Shown here piece after piece: positions 59,786-64,000 of a DNA stretch of 64,000 nucleotides. The DNA comes from Yersinia bercovieri ATCC 43970 (GTDB lineage: Bacteria > Pseudomonadota > Gammaproteobacteria > Enterobacterales > Enterobacteriaceae): the NCBI RefSeq assembly GCF_013282745.1, contig NZ_CP054044.1, forward strand, positions 744,001-808,000, in the 5' to 3' direction. Within the stretch, counting starts at the first letter, position 1. Each line of letters opens with the position of its first letter. Under the pieces are notes generated by a model that saw only the letters and a program-made list of their open reading frames with translations, was not told where the DNA came from and made no database searches. The position numbers were made by a program, and so were the translations under genes.

Positions 59786-62737
59786 ATGTTGATAAACCTT
59801 ATCGATTACCCATCGAGTGTCACTCTGGTCAAAAACAGCGGTATCCAGTTCCTGGATTTTGGTATTACTCCTGTGATGGACAACCCCCATAGCGGCCGTT
59901 TTGTTCGCCAAAGTGTTAACGGCCCGCTACTGCGACTCAGCTATGAGACCCAATCAGGCAAATTCACCCTGCCGGGTGAGAATGGCAGTGAGCCGGAGAT
60001 CCTCAAGCCAGAAAGTACGATTTCACTCGAAGACTCTCTGCGGGTCTTGGATAGTCTCTGGCTGCCGCTGCCTTTTATGCGTTTTAGTTCCGCACGGAGC
60101 CTGAGCAGCAGTCCGGAGAACTGGGCACGCGTTCATATTAAGCGCCTGCAAAAACCCGATCCCGCCGGTAATACCTTACGTATCTGCATTGCTTTTGATA
60201 CCAAAGTGCATGCTGAGGATGATGCCAGCGCCCAATTGATGCCCACGCGAGCAGATGTCCGTAATGGCACTCGTTTTGTCCTCGCCTGGCATAATAATGA
60301 AATCAATGAGTTTCTTGATCAAACATGGGTAGATGGCTGGCTTCGTGAGGTCTTTGTCCACTATTACGCCACCCGTCAAGACGAAAATGGGGAGCGCGAT
60401 ATCAATAGTGCAATGAAAGCATTTGAATATCAGGCACATTTCCTCAATATTCTGGAAATGCTCGGCACCCAAGTCGCTGTACCTGACGTGCAAATAGTGA
60501 CACAGACACTGAACTCGCCCATGGTCCCGGTTGATCTGATACTTGATGTGGGTAATAGCCATACTTGTGGCGTATTACTTGAAGATCATGGCGAAAAAAA
60601 TGCCGGGTTACAGCAAAGTTCAGAACTACACATCCGTTCACTGGGCGATCCCCAACTTATCAGCGCCCCCCTGTTCACCAGCCGTCTGGAGTTCAATGAG
60701 GCAAAGTTTGGTAAACATCATTTCTCAATGGAGAGTGGCCGTGAAGATGCCTTTATCTGGCCCTCGATTGTTCGGGTTGGGGATGAAGCTGGTCGCCTGG
60801 CGATGCAGCGGAAAGGCACTGATGGCATTAGCGGGATCTCAAGTCCACGGCGTTATCTCTGGGATGATATGCCCGCCCCTCAAGCCTGGCGTTTCAGCCA
60901 GTTCAGTGGCAAAAAACAGAGTGAGCCGCGCGCGATTGCACTTCCACTCATGAATTTGATGAATGATGATGGCCAACCTTTGCATAGCCTGCCACCAGAG
61001 GAGCGGTTGCCCGTATTTTCATCCAATTATAGCCGCAGCTCTCTAATGACCATGATGTTATGTGAGGTCATCACTCAGGCATTGGTGCAAATCAACAGTG
61101 TCAGTCATCGGCAAAACATGGGGCTAATACATGCTCCCCGTCGCCTGCGTAGCCTGATCCTTACCCTGCCCTCCGCGATGCCAAAACAAGAGCGTGAAAT
61201 TTTTCGGCTTCGGGTGAAAGAAGCCACACAGTTGGTCTGGAAAGCCCTTGGATGGCAATCGGATGAAGAGGGGATAGACACCTTACCACTGCCAGAGGTG
61301 CATATGGAGTGGGACGAAGCGACCTGTGGCCAGCTGGTCTGGCTCTATAATGAAACAATGAATAATTATGCCGGACACGCCCGAACCCTCTTCCAGAGTT
61401 TGGCGCGCCCCGAACGCCTGACGCCACCGAATACCGCCTTCGGTAGCACTCTGCGCGTGGCCTCTATTGATATTGGTGGCGGCACCACCGACATGGCGAT
61501 TACGCAATATCAGTTAGATGACGGCATTGGCAGCAATATAAAAATCACCCCACGTTTGCTGTTCAGAGAGGGATTTAAAATTGCAGGGGACGACCTTCTG
61601 CTGGATGTCATCCAGTATTGTGTTCTGCCTGCCCTACAACAAGTGTTGCTTGATGCTGGCATTGCGGATGTCGAAAGCATCATGGCAAAATTATTCGGTG
61701 ACGTGGATCTTGATGACAACCGGGCCACACTGCGCCAGCAGACCACCTTGCAGCTGTTTATTCCGCTCGGCCATGCCATTCTGGCAAGCTGGGAAAAGAG
61801 TGACCCACTGGATCCTTACGCCCAGTTGGAGGGCACATTTGGTGAGCTACTGAGCCAGCCACCCACAGCAAACGTAATAAATTATATTCATCAGCTAATT
61901 CAGCCTTTATTACCCGTAGAAGCTCTCCCGTTTGACGTACTGAATACGCCCTTGCAAATAGCGCTGGCGACCCTCAAAGAAGCACTGTTGACGGGGCGAT
62001 TTAGCCTCACCGCCCCCCTACAGTCACTCGGCGAAATCATCCGCCATTACTGTTGTGATGTACTGCTTGTCACGGGGCACCCCGCTTGCCTACCAGGTGT
62101 TCAGGCACTGTTGCGCTACCTGCAACCCGTCCCCATCAGTCGTATTGTCTGGTTAGGGGGTTATCCCATTCACCGACAATTTCCTTTTGGTCGTCATGGC
62201 TGTGTTGCGAACCCGAAATCAACCGCAGCCCTGGGCGCCATGTTATACCGGCTGGCGATCGACTTGCGTCTGCCTGGTTTCAATTTTAAAGCGGCAGATA
62301 TCCAAGCCTATTCCACCATTCGTTATCTCGGCGTGCTTGATGGCAGTCATAATTTGCATGAGGATAATGTCTGGTATGCCGATATTGACCTGGATAACCC
62401 CGACGCGCATCTGGATAGCCAGCTTTGCTTCCCACTGAGGGGGGATACCTATTTGGGCTTCCGCCAGTTGGCGGATGCACACTGGCCAGCGACGCCACTG
62501 TATATACTGAAAATAACCACTCCCGAGTTAGCTAAGCGCATTGCTGGCGATGGCGTATTGTATGTCCGGCTACAATATGACCCACATAGTGCCGACTTTT
62601 CACTGGTGGAAGCCAAAATGCAGGATGGCAGCCCCGTCCCACTCACAGCCCTGAAATTAAAACTAAATACCCTTGCCAACAGCTATAGCGGAGCAAATCA
62701 CTACTGGATCGATAGCGGGAGTGTCTACTCAAAATGA
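59786..62737 (+). CDS. srfB: SrfB, actin/Hsp70-like putative virulence protein
   Basis: A 983-residue cytoplasmic protein of the SrfB family, annotated as virulence-associated; the mechanism is unknown. It shows ASKHA-type ATPase motifs: phosphate-1 LILDVGNSHTCGVLL (about 251-265), phosphate-2 ASIDIGGGTTDMAI (about 559-572), and an adenosine-like LLVTGHPACLPGVQAL further on. The first 240 residues form a separate domain. No signal peptide or membrane helix. ATGA overlap with srfC implies coupled translation. Confidence 0.85.
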   Translation: MLINLIDYPSSVTLVKNSGIQFLDFGITPVMDNPHSGRFVRQSVNGPLLRLSYETQSGKFTLPGENGSEPEILKPESTISLEDSLRVLDSLWLPLPFMRFSSARSLSSSPENWARVHIKRLQKPDPAGNTLRICIAFDTKVHAEDDASAQLMPTRADVRNGTRFVLAWHNNEINEFLDQTWVDGWLREVFVHYYATRQDENGERDINSAMKAFEYQAHFLNILEMLGTQVAVPDVQIVTQTLNSPMVPVDLILDVGNSHTCGVLLEDHGEKNAGLQQSSELHIRSLGDPQLISAPLFTSRLEFNEAKFGKHHFSMESGREDAFIWPSIVRVGDEAGRLAMQRKGTDGISGISSPRRYLWDDMPAPQAWRFSQFSGKKQSEPRAIALPLMNLMNDDGQPLHSLPPEERLPVFSSNYSRSSLMTMMLCEVITQALVQINSVSHRQNMGLIHAPRRLRSLILTLPSAMPKQEREIFRLRVKEATQLVWKALGWQSDEEGIDTLPLPEVHMEWDEATCGQLVWLYNETMNNYAGHARTLFQSLARPERLTPPNTAFGSTLRVASIDIGGGTTDMAITQYQLDDGIGSNIKITPRLLFREGFKIAGDDLLLDVIQYCVLPALQQVLLDAGIADVESIMAKLFGDVDLDDNRATLRQQTTLQLFIPLGHAILASWEKSDPLDPYAQLEGTFGELLSQPPTANVINYIHQLIQPLLPVEALPFDVLNTPLQIALATLKEALLTGRFSLTAPLQSLGEIIRHYCCDVLLVTGHPACLPGVQALLRYLQPVPISRIVWLGGYPIHRQFPFGRHGCVANPKSTAALGAMLYRLAIDLRLPGFNFKAADIQAYSTIRYLGVLDGSHNLHEDNVWYADIDLDNPDAHLDSQLCFPLRGDTYLGFRQLADAHWPATPLYILKITTPELAKRIAGDGVLYVRLQYDPHSADFSLVEAKMQDGSPVPLTALKLKLNTLANSYSGANHYWIDSGSVYSK

Positions 62738-64000
62738 ATCCATCTGACCCGATGCTAACTCATCTGACGAACTGGTTACAACGTACCCGTGAGCACTCTC
62801 CACAGCTGCATCTTGAAGCGGACGGGCTGCTGGCACGACTCACTCATTGGTGCCATCGTCAGCAAAAAATTAGCGCGCTAAGCCACACGCCAATGACCCT
62901 TGGCTTGTATGGCAACGCCATTGAAGGCAAGCATCATTTACTCAAAATGATCATCACTGAGGGGCGAGATGAGCTGTATGTTCAGTTGGGTGAAAACACA
63001 CTTAACTACCTGACACACATCAACCCCGGTCATGGGCCAACCTCAATGGCGGTGCGTTTCACCGATGCGCAGCAACCCGTGGTAGAGAATTACCCGCTGT
63101 TACTGACCTTGTTCAGTGAAAGTGAGTTAGCCCAACGGCTGATACGCCAACATCCGCCGGGTCACCCCTCCCAGCCGCGATCCAGCAGTGTTATTACGGC
63201 TACCTTAGCCAAGCTACAAGCACGACGTCAGCCAGAGCCGAATGCCGGCATGACCAGCGAACAGTTCTCATCAATAATGCACTGTTATCAGCAGAATATT
63301 CGCCAGCCATATCAACTGGATGATGGGCTTCAGTACCAGATGGCAGAATTGGCACCTTGGTTGAGTCTCACTGACCGCGCGGAATTACTGTCACTATTAT
63401 GGGGAGGGAATGCAGCGCTAACATCCCAATGGCGGCAACAAGCTCAAACACTCAAACAGTTGGGAAACCTCTCTCACGTTTTAGCACCAGCCAGTTTGGT
63501 TGTTGATGGCTTCCTCCTTCCCCGCGAAGGATTCCTGCTCCCGATTTCGTCAGAGCAATCGGTGCAAGAGGTTGATGTTATTGTTTGCTTGCGTAAAAAT
63601 GCAGCCGCACCCACATACCAAAGCATCACCGAGCAGGAACTGGCGCGTGTTTGTGCTGAAATCACATTCACACTCAGCCACCCATCTGCACTCGCTGGTG
63701 TCGAACTGGTGGATATCCCAACACACCAATTAAGTGACTATCAAGAGCGCCTACAACCGGACACCTTGTTGATCTGTGATGCCGCGATGGATGCTCAACA
63801 TGTCTCGCCGATGGCGAAGAGTTTGGCACAGTGGGTTCAACACACCCAGCCGCAGAGCCAAAACAGTCTGCCTCGACTGATCTGGGCCATCACGCCATTC
63901 GATATGCGTTTTACCCAAGGTAAACCTTATGATAAGGCCGTTCAGCAGGCGATTACCGCACTTGGTATCCGCTGGGGGACATTGCAGGCCGTGGATAAGC
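62734..64000 (+). CDS. srfC: SrfC-like protein, N-terminal part (cut by window edge)
   Basis: An open frame of 422 codons runs from ATG 62734 to the window end. Near residue 55-75 it has LGLYGNAIEGKHHLLKMI, a Walker A-like GxxxxGK with His where Ser/Thr is usual. Then comes INPGHGPTSMAVRFTD, which resembles the switch region seen in SrfC and dynamin-like GTPases. It is the third gene of srfABC. The GTPase assignment is inferred and the C-terminus is not visible. Confidence 0.8.
   Translation, partial: MNPSDPMLTHLTNWLQRTREHSPQLHLEADGLLARLTHWCHRQQKISALSHTPMTLGLYGNAIEGKHHLLKMIITEGRDELYVQLGENTLNYLTHINPGHGPTSMAVRFTDAQQPVVENYPLLLTLFSESELAQRLIRQHPPGHPSQPRSSSVITATLAKLQARRQPEPNAGMTSEQFSSIMHCYQQNIRQPYQLDDGLQYQMAELAPWLSLTDRAELLSLLWGGNAALTSQWRQQAQTLKQLGNLSHVLAPASLVVDGFLLPREGFLLPISSEQSVQEVDVIVCLRKNAAAPTYQSITEQELARVCAEITFTLSHPSALAGVELVDIPTHQLSDYQERLQPDTLLICDAAMDAQHVSPMAKSLAQWVQHTQPQSQNSLPRLIWAITPFDMRFTQGKPYDKAVQQAITALGIRWGTLQAVDK

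Overview
The window looks like an enterobacterial chromosome, most likely Yersinia or a close relative. The first 8.4 kb carry the conserved core block cca, uppP, folB, plsY, tsaD, rpsU, dnaG, rpoD and a tRNA-Ile2(CAU) gene. The proteins match the E. coli versions nearly end to end, and UppP and RpoD look Yersinia-like from memory. I could not run a search, so the genus is an inference.

Layout. 1-8400: housekeeping block, with a short imperfect palindromic repeat beside tsaD. 8401-12580: AT-rich accessory edge with one chemoreceptor (mcp1), a LuxR-type regulator and about 2 kb of non-coding or decayed sequence. 12581-58216: an almost complete flagellar and chemotaxis locus of the FlhDC/FliA type in one piece. 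It holds fliRQPONMLKJIHGF (-), fliE, cheRBYZ, flhBAE (+), fliTSD (-), fliC (+), two small ORFs, mcp2, cheW, cheA, motB, motA, flhC, flhD, fliA, mcp3 and flgLKJIHGFEDCB (all -), then flgAMN (+). 58217-64000: a srfABC operon, cut off inside srfC by the window edge.

How the genes work together. FlhD4C2 would switch on the basal-body, hook and export genes and fliA. FliA (sigma-28), held back by FlgM, would then switch on filament genes. I find matching sigma-28-type promoters (TTTAGTTT or TAAACTTT, 11 bases, then A/GCCGATA) ahead of fliC, fliDST, flgKL and flgMN, which is the classical late set. CRP-like sites precede mcp1 and lie far upstream of flhDC.

The chief oddity is flhB. Its first 15 codons and the rest of the gene are in different frames because a C tract at 27314-27318 is one base short. 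Every other flagellar gene reads through intact. Either the export switch is broken in this isolate, or expression depends on slippage or a late start, or the base is a sequencing error. The second point of interest is srfABC directly behind the flagellar genes: a membrane protein, an actin/Hsp70-like ATPase and a protein with a Walker-A-like motif, all poorly understood.
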